Shown: piece after piece, positions 1 through 5,966 of the stretch
Numbering within the stretch: the stretch's first letter is position 1
Layout of the letters: the number at the start of each line of letters is the position of its first letter
Origin: an uncultured Lachnospiraceae bacterium
Lineage (GTDB): Bacteria > Bacillota_A > Clostridia > Lachnospirales > Lachnospiraceae
Length of the DNA stretch: 7,077 nucleotides
Reading direction: 5' to 3'
NCBI GenBank assembly: GCA_947177885.1
Contig: CAMWWF010000145.1
Span: 1-7,077, forward strand
The notes under the pieces: model-generated
What the model was told of the DNA's origin: nothing
The model's input: the letters and a program-made list of their open reading frames with translations, nothing else
The model's database searches: none
Position numbers and translations under genes: made by a program

Positions 1-237
1 GCCATGCATAATTCCGTCACATGGTATTTCCAGGCGCTTGACCGGCAGACAGGCACAGAAGAAGTGAATGGCGAAAATACTTCCGGCTGGTTCATCGGAT
101 ATGTGGAAAAAGACAACCGCACCTACTTCTTTGCCACAAACATCCGGAGTGAAAGATCAGCTTCCGGTCCTCTTGCCACGGAACTTACTTTTTCTATCCT
201 TTCTGATCTGGAACTATGGAATGCTTACCATGAATAA
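1..237 (+). pseudogene. blaR1: BlaR1-type beta-lactam sensor, C-terminal end with internal deletion
   Basis: The frame is open to the left edge, so the gene starts outside the window. BlaR1 is a membrane sensor whose extracellular class D-like domain is acylated by beta-lactams and then triggers cleavage of the BlaI repressor. The visible part begins at the second penicillin-binding motif (N-S-V followed by TWYFQ) and ends with the family's C-terminal strand pattern (GWFIGYVE, YFFATNI, then SGPLATEL). The segment that should lie between them is missing: after about six residues (QALDRQ) the protein goes to TGTEEVNG, which matches the sequence right after the KTG lysine. Compared with my recollection of staphylococcal BlaR1, about 75-85 residues are absent, including YGN and the Lys of KTG. 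The frame is kept, so a protein could be made, but beta-lactam binding should be lost. A class D beta-lactamase end is the alternative; the NSV-WYF pattern and the SGPLA-E-ILSD tail favour BlaR1. Confidence 0.72.
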
Positions 238-258
238 GGAGCGGACAGCTCCTTATTC
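232..258. terminator. hairpin between convergent blaR1 and bla genes, probable bidirectional terminator
   Basis: An 11-bp perfect inverted repeat (GAATAAGGAGC at 232-242, GCTCCTTATTC at 248-258) encloses a 5-nt loop. It contains the stop codon of the plus-strand blaR1 fragment (235-237) and touches that of the minus-strand beta-lactamase (258-260). The position between convergent genes suits a shared terminator. Neither side has a proper T-run after the stem, so its efficiency as an intrinsic terminator is uncertain. Confidence 0.6.
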
Positions 259-1232
259 TATTCGTAATCCGACACAATCCGGATTGCTATTTCCTTCGCT
301 CCCGAACTGGATACATTCATACCGTCTGTTCTTCCAAGATACACGCAAAAATATATTTTCCCTTCTGTACCCTCCGCAAATCCGGTAAACCACGCGTCCA
401 CAACAATGCCCTTGTCTTTGCCCATTCCGGTTTTTCCATAGATGGAAAGATCTGTTCGCTCCTGTTCCGATACCAGCATGACCTGTTTCAATTCAGTCTG
501 CGTTTTTTCTGAATAATCCGAATCATCCCCAAAGATACGTTCCATTACCTCCACCTGCTCTTTAGGGGAGATCCTTAAAGACGATTCGATCCAAAAACCT
601 GTCAAAGCCCGGTTATTATTGTTTGTATTCAGCCGTCCCTCCCAATCCGAAATATCGCAGTTGCCATACTGAAGTTTATCCAGCTCTTCCTGCATCATAT
701 CCTTCCCGATATCATCTATGACCTGTCTGTAGTACCATACACAGGAAGTACGAAATGCTTCGCCAAAATCAATATCTTTGTTCCAATCGTCATTCCAGAA
801 TATTTCACCGCTCCATTTCCTTGTGGAATCCTCCGGTTCGAAGATTCCATTTTCCAGAGCGATCAGCGAAGAAATGATCTTAAAAGTGGAACATGGTGAC
901 CTCCCGGTCAACGCAAGGTCACTGTTATATATTGTATACCGTCTGTCAGAGACATCATATACAACCGCCGCCCCGTTCAACCCATTGAAATATTCTGACC
1001 AGTCCGTTTCAACGATCTCCGGTTCCATGAGCATGCTCTCAGCCGGTCCTTCTGTATCTGTGAGATCACTGCTTAATTCCGCTTCCTCCGTTTCTTCTCC
1101 CGCCAGCTCTTCTTTCCCATCTTCTGCAGAAATTATTTCTTCCGCATCATGCTCGTCGGAGCAGCCTGCTAAAATAAATACGCATGCAAGTACCCAATAT
1201 GCCGCTTTTAAGTAATTGTTTTTCCTTATCAT
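258..1232 (-). CDS. class D (OXA-type, CDD-like) beta-lactamase lipoprotein
   Basis: This serine beta-lactamase hydrolyses penicillins and related drugs outside the membrane. From the ATG at 1232 it has 324 residues. Residues 1-24 form a lipoprotein signal with lipobox LAGC (Cys24). Residues 25-77 are an acidic, Glu/Asp/Ser-rich tether. The catalytic domain follows, with STFK (Ser115, Lys118), SCV (163-165), YGN (189-191), FWIESSL (Trp213) and KTG (267-269), so all class D motifs are present. About eleven extra residues, Asn-rich (WEGRLNTNNNN), sit between YGN and the FW motif compared with OXA-10. The SCV motif and YGNCDISDW recall the Clostridioides CDD enzymes as I remember them. A GTG at 1244 is in frame but lies on the ribosome site, so 1232 is chosen. 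It sits 2 nt after the dacF-like stop, so the two were probably co-transcribed from the BlaI-type promoter near 2100. The exact drug spectrum cannot be read from sequence. Confidence 0.93.
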   Translation of the reverse strand: MIRKNNYLKAAYWVLACVFILAGCSDEHDAEEIISAEDGKEELAGEETEEAELSSDLTDTEGPAESMLMEPEIVETDWSEYFNGLNGAAVVYDVSDRRYTIYNSDLALTGRSPCSTFKIISSLIALENGIFEPEDSTRKWSGEIFWNDDWNKDIDFGEAFRTSCVWYYRQVIDDIGKDMMQEELDKLQYGNCDISDWEGRLNTNNNNRALTGFWIESSLRISPKEQVEVMERIFGDDSDYSEKTQTELKQVMLVSEQERTDLSIYGKTGMGKDKGIVVDAWFTGFAEGTEGKIYFCVYLGRTDGMNVSSSGAKEIAIRIVSDYE

Positions 1233-1234
1233 AT

Positions 1235-1603
1235 TTACCTCCACTTTGTTCGGGCAGCATTTCTTCTTAATCTCCTTCTTGGTCTTTTTTCGTTATTTCT
1301 GCTGCGATATCCCTGATCCGAAACTTTGAAAAAGACTCCCACAACGAAGGCACCCGCCATAATCGCAAATACAATATACTTCCAGTTAAAAAAGCTTCCC
1401 TTCCTCTCTTTTTTCCCGGATAACGGTTCATCTGCCGGTGACTCCGGACTGCCGTTTTCCGCTCGAATCCCATCTGCTGTGAAGCTGATCTGTCCAACCG
1501 GATGATCTTCACAAAAATACTGTGCCGTAACTGTTTCCGCTTCTCCATAGTCAAGTATAATATTCAGATCAGAAATGTGTAACCCTTTTGGTATAACTCG
1601 CAT
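1235..1603 (-). pseudogene. dacF-like D-alanyl-D-alanine carboxypeptidase, C-terminal fragment
   Basis: The 122-residue frame carries the part of a low-molecular-weight penicillin-binding protein that follows the catalytic domain. It begins RVIPKG and continues through ISDLNIILDYGEAETV to GQISF, resembling the C-terminal beta domain of DacF/PBP5 proteins. A charged linker, one membrane helix (about residues 74-92) and a very basic tail (RPRRRLRRN) follow, the usual topology of a membrane-anchored carboxypeptidase. There is no SxN or KTG motif. It overlaps the N-terminal fragment by 35 nt in a different frame. The first ATG here is probably only a chance codon at a deletion junction; no good ribosome site precedes it. 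The TAA stop at 1235-1237 is 2 nt before the beta-lactamase start. The piece is best read as the remaining 3' end of the gene starting at 1994, not a separate gene. Confidence 0.68.
1238..1244 (-). promoter_or_regulatory. ribosome binding site of the class D beta-lactamase
   Basis: GTGGAGG on the minus strand lies 5 nt before the ATG at 1232. It fixes the start, since the alternative in-frame GTG is the first codon of this same element. The site overlaps the last sense codons of the dacF-like C-terminal fragment (TGG AGG TAA), so translation of the two genes is likely coupled. Confidence 0.8.
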
Positions 1604-1994
1604 AAAGACATTGCTCTACCGTCAGCTGTTCTCCCGCATCCAACGCAATATGAGAACCTTTATCTTCCATATAGACCGCTTCTGACGGCACTGTCACAAT
1701 CTCATCCATCTCACAGTTTTCTATAGCCAACAGTACCGTCATGATTTTTGTGATGCTTGCCGGGTAATGGGTATCATGCATATTTTTTTCGTATAGGATG
1801 GTTCCTGTAGACACTTCCATCACTATACCCGATTCACCCATGATCGAAGGACCGTCTGTCCAAACGGAATTTTCAGTTATACGATTGTCAATCTCAGCCG
1901 TCATACCATGTAAGGGCGGTATTTCACATAGCATATATATGATGCAGCATGTGAGTAAAAGTATTTTTTCCATCCATTCTTGTATGTATTTCAT
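1569..1994 (-). pseudogene. dacF-like D-alanyl-D-alanine carboxypeptidase, N-terminal fragment
   Basis: The intact family trims the terminal D-Ala from peptidoglycan stem peptides at the outer membrane face. The fragment has a hydrophobic signal or anchor (about residues 9-29), then the start of the transpeptidase fold: GIVMEVSTGTILYEKN and the first catalytic motif SITK (Ser80, Lys83), followed by GEQLTVEQCLYA. The family should go on here with the helix leading to the SxN motif. Instead the frame gives ten unrelated residues and stops at 1569. From about nt 1603 the C-terminal part of the same protein continues in another frame. Family length is near 400 residues, so roughly 150 are missing and the enzyme must be inactive. 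The ATG at 1994 has only a distant AAAGGG (12 nt), so the start is provisional; Met8 is an alternative. The gene is the first downstream of the BlaI-type operators. Confidence 0.72.
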
Positions 1995-2044
1995 CTCTGG
2001 ACATATCCCTTTCGAAACGCAGATGCTTTTAATCCGGTCAAATT

Positions 2045-2062
2045 CATATTACACACGTAAGA
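2045..2062. promoter_or_regulatory. second BlaI-like operator dyad
   Basis: TTAC-ACAC-GTAA (2049-2060), extended on the left to ATATTAC, repeats the core of the larger dyad (TTAC, 4-nt spacer, GTAA) with its centre 61 bp away, close to six helical turns. It contains one TACA half-site as in BlaI/MecI operators. It falls in the leader between the predicted transcription start near 2100 and the dacF-like ATG. A weak promoter (TTGCGG at 2068-2073, TAATAT at 2046-2051, minus strand, 16-nt spacing) could also use it. Confidence 0.5.
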
Positions 2063-2102
2063 TTTATCCGCAAAAAATTTTACCGCCAGGAAAAGTGATA
2101 TT

Positions 2103-2128
2103 TTAAATATTACATAAGTAATATTTAA
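2103..2128. promoter_or_regulatory. BlaI-like operator, perfect 11-bp inverted repeat
   Basis: TTAAATATTAC (2103-2113) and GTAATATTTAA (2118-2128) form a perfect dyad around ATAA. The core ATTACATAAGTAAT resembles BlaI/MecI operators, whose known half-sites are TACA/TGTA; one half here fits exactly. It lies between and over the -35 and -10 elements of the leftward promoter, the position expected for a winged-helix repressor that blocks RNA polymerase. The presence of a blaR1-type gene and a beta-lactamase in the module supports the reading. BlaI itself is not in the window. Confidence 0.68.
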
Positions 2129-2135
2129 AGGTCAA
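2107..2135 (-). promoter_or_regulatory. sigma-A type promoter of the dacF-like / beta-lactamase operon
   Basis: On the minus strand, TTGACC (2130-2135) matches five of six -35 bases. A 17-nt spacer separates it from TAATAT (2107-2112), a four-of-six -10. AT-rich sequence lies upstream. Transcription would start near 2100, giving a leader of about 106 nt before the ATG at 1994. The overlap with the inverted repeat implies repression. Confidence 0.6.
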
Positions 2136-2175
2136 GTGGTTTATTGTAGTCTTAAAATTATATTTTCAGATCCAT

Positions 2176-2220
2176 AAAAGAAAAACAGGAAATATTCCTC
2201 CCTTTCCGAAATATTTCCTG
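2176..2220 (-). terminator. Rho-independent terminator after the S41 protease gene
   Basis: On the minus strand, a perfect 11-bp stem (arms at 2210-2220 and 2186-2196, CAGGAAATATT) with a 13-nt loop is followed directly by TTTTTCTTTT (2185-2176). It lies about 57 nt after the protease stop. It ends the cell-envelope unit and insulates the beta-lactam module promoter downstream. The region 1995-2276 contains this terminator, the promoter and the two dyads, and no gene that I can support. Confidence 0.9.
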
Positions 2221-2242
2221 CTTCTGTCCCGCATATTCCGCA

Positions 2243-2254
2243 GACATTAATGTC
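2243..2254. repeat. 12-bp perfect palindrome
   Basis: GACATTAATGTC lies between the protease stop codon and the terminator stem. It could be a small protein-binding site or part of the 3' RNA structure; chance is also possible in AT-rich sequence. Confidence 0.3.
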
Positions 2255-2276
2255 ATTCTCCGCCCAATTCAATTGT

Positions 2277-3644
2277 CTATTTGCCCATCATCTCCAGCAA
2301 TACTTCCTTTGCCTTCTCCAACTGGTTGTCAGGGTGCTCTTCACTGCCATAGTATGCCTCACCATCGAATTCCACCTCCACATCAGGCTCGATGCCGATA
2401 CCATGGATATTGTTTCCCTTTGGCGTGTAGTATGCACTGATAGTGACCTTTACCGCCGAACCGTCACGGAAAGGCATGATCTGCTGTACAATACCCTTTC
2501 CGAAAGTGGTCGTTCCCACCAGAGTACCGATGCCGTAATCCTTGATCGCTCCCGCCATGATTTCCGAGGCGCTTGCGGAGTTCATATCCACCAGCACCAC
2601 CATAGGCAGATCAAACTCTCTCTTTCCGTCACAGGTATACTCCTGCCGCTTGCCGTTCTTATCTTCCGTATAGACGATCATCCCCTCCGGAAGCAACATT
2701 CTGGCCATTTCCACCACTGCGTTCAGGCTTCCCCCCGGGTTGGCACGAAGATCCAGAATCATTCCCTTCATTCCGGAACCTCTCGCCGTAGCCAGGGCAT
2801 CCGCAAACTGATCCACCGTCACCTCGTCAAATTCAGTGACCTGAATATACGCCATGCCATCCTCCAGCATCTTCAGGGAAACCGTAGGCGTCTCCACCTT
2901 CTTACGTGCCACGGTGATGTCCATATAGTCCGTCTCGCCTTCCCTGACAATCGTCAGAACCACATCTGTGGCCTCCGGCCCCTTGATCATGCCAACCACT
3001 TCCGTCAGAGTCAATCCATAAGTAGATTCCCCATCCACTTCGTAGATCAGATCGTTGGCCCGCAGGTTTGCGGCCTCCGCCGGCGCTCCCGCAATGACTC
3101 CGCTGATCTTGGGCAGGGAAGTCTCCGTATCAAGGCTGATATAAGCGCCGATCCCATAATATACGCCCTGTGTCTGCTCCATCAGTGCCTGCAGCTCCTC
3201 GGCAGAATAGTACTCTGAATAAGGATCCCCCAGCGCTTCCATGATACCTCTGTAAATGCCTGTCTGGAGTTCCTCATTGGTGACTTCTCCCAAATAGTAA
3301 TATTTGTCAATCGTCTCTTCCAGGGCCTGAAGCTTCGCGATCAGATCCGAATTGATGGCAGAACCCTCTTCCAGATTTGTCTGAACCGTCTGCCCCGTCA
3401 TCTGTTGTACCGTGTTTTGTATACCAAACGCGAGATAAACAATGGCAAAGACCATAAGCGATCCTGCCATTCCAAGGATGACTCCCCAAAAGAACAATCC
3501 TCTGCCGCTGTCTCTCGCCTCCTTCCGCATCTGCAGCTGCATCTGTAGCCTGTCACGCCTCACCAAAGGATCTGAGCTAACGTCGGTCGTTGTATTCGGT
3601 ACATTGGGTGAAATATGGTCAAAATAATTTGTGTTGTCGTCCAT
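2277..3644 (-). CDS. S41 carboxyl-terminal processing protease (CtpA/CtpB family)
   Basis: This membrane-tethered serine protease cleaves proteins near their C-termini outside the cytoplasm. From the ATG at 3644 it has 455 residues. Residues 1-48 are cytoplasmic and charged, one membrane helix spans about 50-74, and an N-terminal helical region follows. The PDZ domain covers about 165-250 (GVIAGAPAEAANLRANDLI, then GESTYGLTL). The peptidase core holds LDLRANPGG (298-305), SASASEI with predicted nucleophile Ser358, and FGKGIVQQ with Lys383 and Gln387; the 25-residue Ser-Lys spacing fits the Prc/Ctp catalytic dyad. It ends with the conserved HGIGIEPDVEVE strand. Length is normal for the family. 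An upstream ATG at 3659 overlaps the ribosome site and is rejected. The 109-nt gap before it, with a weak possible promoter, means it may be partly transcribed independently of ftsEX. In Bacillus subtilis ctpB also follows ftsEX. Its substrate is unknown. Confidence 0.95.
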   Translation of the reverse strand: MDDNTNYFDHISPNVPNTTTDVSSDPLVRRDRLQMQLQMRKEARDSGRGLFFWGVILGMAGSLMVFAIVYLAFGIQNTVQQMTGQTVQTNLEEGSAINSDLIAKLQALEETIDKYYYLGEVTNEELQTGIYRGIMEALGDPYSEYYSAEELQALMEQTQGVYYGIGAYISLDTETSLPKISGVIAGAPAEAANLRANDLIYEVDGESTYGLTLTEVVGMIKGPEATDVVLTIVREGETDYMDITVARKKVETPTVSLKMLEDGMAYIQVTEFDEVTVDQFADALATARGSGMKGMILDLRANPGGSLNAVVEMARMLLPEGMIVYTEDKNGKRQEYTCDGKREFDLPMVVLVDMNSASASEIMAGAIKDYGIGTLVGTTTFGKGIVQQIMPFRDGSAVKVTISAYYTPKGNNIHGIGIEPDVEVEFDGEAYYGSEEHPDNQLEKAKEVLLEMMGK

Positions 3645-3649
3645 AATGG

Positions 3650-3656
3650 CTCCTTT
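3650..3656 (-). promoter_or_regulatory. ribosome binding site of the S41 protease
   Basis: AAAGGAG on the minus strand lies 5 nt before the ATG at 3644. This decides between that ATG and the in-frame ATG at 3659, which lies upstream of and inside the same element. Confidence 0.75.
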
Positions 3657-3691
3657 CATATTTATTTTTACATTATCCCCTCGCAGACTTT

Positions 3692-3720
3692 ATTTTGCAT
3701 CATTACACCAAAATTGTGAA
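3692..3720 (-). promoter_or_regulatory. possible promoter of the S41 protease gene
   Basis: TTCACA (3715-3720) and CAAAAT (3692-3697) are separated by 17 nt on the minus strand, in the 109-nt gap after the M23 peptidase gene. The leader would be about 40 nt. Both hexamers are imperfect, and no terminator is seen in the gap, so read-through from ftsEX remains possible. Confidence 0.3.
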
Positions 3721-3753
3721 AGGCTCCATCTCACTGCTGAAACCGGCTCCACA

Positions 3754-4983
3754 CTATTCACTCAGATAATTCCACGGCGAAGTATACGCTCCATTCAACC
3801 GCACACTGAAATGCAGGTGATTGCCGGTAGATCTGCCGGTACTGCCTACTGCCGCGATCGTTTCCCCTCTTACAACAATATCACCTTTTTCCACATAAAG
3901 CGCCGATGCATGCATATATATTGTATACAACCCGTCTCCGTGATCTATCATCACATAATTTCCCATAGTGTTACTGTAAGCGGCCGCAGCCACGACGCCA
4001 TCATATGCCGCATATATGGCAGTCCCCTTCGGGGCAGCGAAATCCACACCGTTGTGGAACTGTTCCACACCCAAAGTAGGATGTATGCGCATTCCGTATT
4101 CATCCGATATTCTGGTATAGCTTGCCAGGGGGAACTTAAATACGCCGCCGTCATAAGTCAACACCGTGCCGCTGCTGGCTATGATCTTTTTCTTTTCCTC
4201 GGCAACCGCTGCTTCCAATGCCGCTATTTCCGCATTCTGAGCCGCTATTTCCGCCTCGTATTCCTTGATCGCATTGGTTTTATTGCTGATATCCGTCTCA
4301 TAACTTATGATATCTCTTGATTTCTGATCGATAAGCTCTTCCAGATTCTGTTGTTCCAATTCTACATTATACTTTGCCTGGTCCAGGATCTGCTTCTCCA
4401 GTTCCAGTTCATCCCTGCAAAGCTCCACATACTCGCGTATCGTCATGTAATCCTGCAGCATTCGCTGATCAAATGCCACTACCTTCTGCACATAATCCGC
4501 TTTGTTCAGAAAATCCCCGAAATTGGAGGCTCCAAGCAGCAGCTCCGCGATCTGCGGTGTTCCCGTCTCATATACAAATCTTATGCGGGCGATCATATAT
4601 TCTTTCTGATTTTCTTCCCGCTCCAGCGCCTCTTCCAACTCTGTCTCATTCTGCCTGATCTCCTCTTCCTTGGCACTGATCTGCTGATTCAGCTGAATGA
4701 TATTCTGCTCTATTTCCATCAGACTGTTGTCCAGCTGCGCCACATACTCCTTCAGATTCGCCTTCTGGGCCTCCAGTTCCTTCTTGATGGCCTGCAGATT
4801 CGTAAGACCGTTTTGAAGCGCTTCCTTTTCCTGCTGTGCCTGTTTGATCTGCTCCTCCTTCTCCCGAATACTGTCGGAAGTGACAGTGGACGTACCGGCA
4901 CCGGAAGCGGATACCGCTATCTTTGAATTTACAGCAAGCCCCAGACACAAGGCAAGCCCTATACAAAAAAGACGTTTTTTCAT
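3754..4983 (-). CDS. secreted coiled-coil M23 murein endopeptidase, FtsEX partner candidate
   Basis: The protein (409 residues) is predicted to cut peptidoglycan cross-bridges at the cell surface. Residues 1-27 form a signal peptide (MKKR, then a Leu-rich core, VSASGA). Residues about 36-130 and 185-268 are long Glu/Gln/Lys-rich coiled coils, separated by a less charged stretch with FVYETGTPQIAELLLGASNFGDFL, typical of the PcsB/EnvC coiled-coil domain. The C-terminal LytM domain (about 280-405) has FHNGVDF (His310, Asp314), YMHAS (His358) and HLHF (His389, His391). All three zinc ligands and both catalytic histidines of LytM are therefore present, unlike E. coli EnvC, which is a degenerate activator. 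It starts 35 nt after ftsX. In other bacteria FtsEX controls such a coiled-coil partner (PcsB, CwlO, EnvC, RipC), so this is very likely the local one. The ribosome site (AGAGAG) is weak, but the start fits the signal peptide. Confidence 0.93.
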   Translation of the reverse strand: MKKRLFCIGLALCLGLAVNSKIAVSASGAGTSTVTSDSIREKEEQIKQAQQEKEALQNGLTNLQAIKKELEAQKANLKEYVAQLDNSLMEIEQNIIQLNQQISAKEEEIRQNETELEEALEREENQKEYMIARIRFVYETGTPQIAELLLGASNFGDFLNKADYVQKVVAFDQRMLQDYMTIREYVELCRDELELEKQILDQAKYNVELEQQNLEELIDQKSRDIISYETDISNKTNAIKEYEAEIAAQNAEIAALEAAVAEEKKKIIASSGTVLTYDGGVFKFPLASYTRISDEYGMRIHPTLGVEQFHNGVDFAAPKGTAIYAAYDGVVAAAAYSNTMGNYVMIDHGDGLYTIYMHASALYVEKGDIVVRGETIAAVGSTGRSTGNHLHFSVRLNGAYTSPWNYLSE

Positions 4984-5018
4984 AGGCTCTCTCTGACCGC
5001 TCTCTGCTGCGGCCTGCT

Positions 5019-5966
5019 TTATACACGAAGGTGCTTACGCACAGTTGAAAAGCTTCCCAAAAATCCGATTCCTATGCCCACCACAAGTGACACAGGTGTC
5101 AGAAATCCGAACAGTTCATCCACAGAGAGGAAATTCAGAAAACTGCTGAGTATCGAAAATCTCTCTAACACATAAGTCAGCGCATAATTGTAAATACTGT
5201 AAATGATCCCCAGCGGAATGGCTGCTCCCATCAGTCCGATCAACATACCCTCCAGCACAAAGGGCGCTCTGACAAAGAAATCTGTGGCGCCGATGTATTT
5301 CATAATATTAATTTCCGCAGAACGCACGGAAATACCGATGGCAACCGTATTGCTGATCAGAAAGATGCTGACCGCCAGCAGTATGATAATGATTCCCATG
5401 GAAACATATGCGATCAACAGGTTCACGCCGCTCAAAGTATTGGCGGTAAGCTCCGAATAGTTGACCCGACGCACCTCCGGTATGGATTCCAGCCATGTCA
5501 CCAACGCACTCTGCATGGATACGTCGCTGAGAAAGACCTCGTAACTGTTCTCTCCCTTCAGTGGATTCTCCGGAAAGCCGACTGCATAAATCTCCCCATA
5601 GCTCTGCGTCGCCCAGGTCGCCCATGCCTCCTCGTCGGAAATAAATTTTACTTCCGACACTTCCGCACGGTTACCGATCATCTGTCCGATCTCTTCAATC
5701 CGCTGATCGGAAGCGACCACATGGTCAGGGCTGCAGTTTTCCCCATATTCAAGAGCATCTCCCTCATAATGAAAGAACACTGTCACAGATACGCCTTCCT
5801 CCGCCGTCTTTACTATGCTCTCAAAATTTGCCACAATGGCATAAAATATGCCAAACAGAAACAGGCAGGCGGAGATTGTCGCTATGGAAGCAAGGGAATA
5901 CCATTTATTGCGGAAGATATTGGCAAAGCCCTGTCTGATGGTGTAGAATAAGCTGCTAATCTTCAT
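5019..5966 (-). CDS. ftsX: cell division permease-like protein FtsX
   Basis: FtsX pairs with the FtsE ATPase and transmits ATP-driven movement across the membrane to a peptidoglycan hydrolase. From the ATG at 5966 the protein has 315 residues. It has a cytoplasmic N-terminus (KISSLFYTIRQGFANIFRN), a first helix at about 24-46, an extracellular domain at about 47-180 and three more helices at about 182-206, 236-262 and 286-308. The loop after helix 2 has the conserved pattern NTVAIGISVRSAEINIMKYIGAT, typical of FtsX. The ATG overlaps the last codons of ftsE by 11 nt and is preceded by GAGGGAGG, so the pair is translationally coupled. A longer reading from 6005 would lie over ftsE and lacks family support at its N-terminus. 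The extracellular loop is the expected contact for the coiled-coil of the M23 protein encoded next. Confidence 0.96.
   Translation of the reverse strand: MKISSLFYTIRQGFANIFRNKWYSLASIATISACLFLFGIFYAIVANFESIVKTAEEGVSVTVFFHYEGDALEYGENCSPDHVVASDQRIEEIGQMIGNRAEVSEVKFISDEEAWATWATQSYGEIYAVGFPENPLKGENSYEVFLSDVSMQSALVTWLESIPEVRRVNYSELTANTLSGVNLLIAYVSMGIIIILLAVSIFLISNTVAIGISVRSAEINIMKYIGATDFFVRAPFVLEGMLIGLMGAAIPLGIIYSIYNYALTYVLERFSILSSFLNFLSVDELFGFLTPVSLVVGIGIGFLGSFSTVRKHLRV

Noticed and set aside
778..1215. Ser-rich plus-strand frame opposite the beta-lactamase.
   Set aside because: It is the complement of the acidic tether and signal peptide of the beta-lactamase; nothing supports it as a gene.
2250..3218. 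Long plus-strand open frame (322 aa) opposite the S41 protease.
   Set aside because: It is rich in His, Arg and Leu with no recognisable domain, and it mirrors the strongly supported protease on the other strand.
3631..4320. Plus-strand open frame (229 aa) over the M23 peptidase.
   Set aside because: It lies antisense to the zinc-peptidase domain, has no family features and no credible ribosome site.
4351..4926. Leu-rich plus-strand frame that looks like a membrane protein.
   Set aside because: The Leu content arises from reading Glu/Lys/Gln coiled-coil codons of the M23 gene on the opposite strand.
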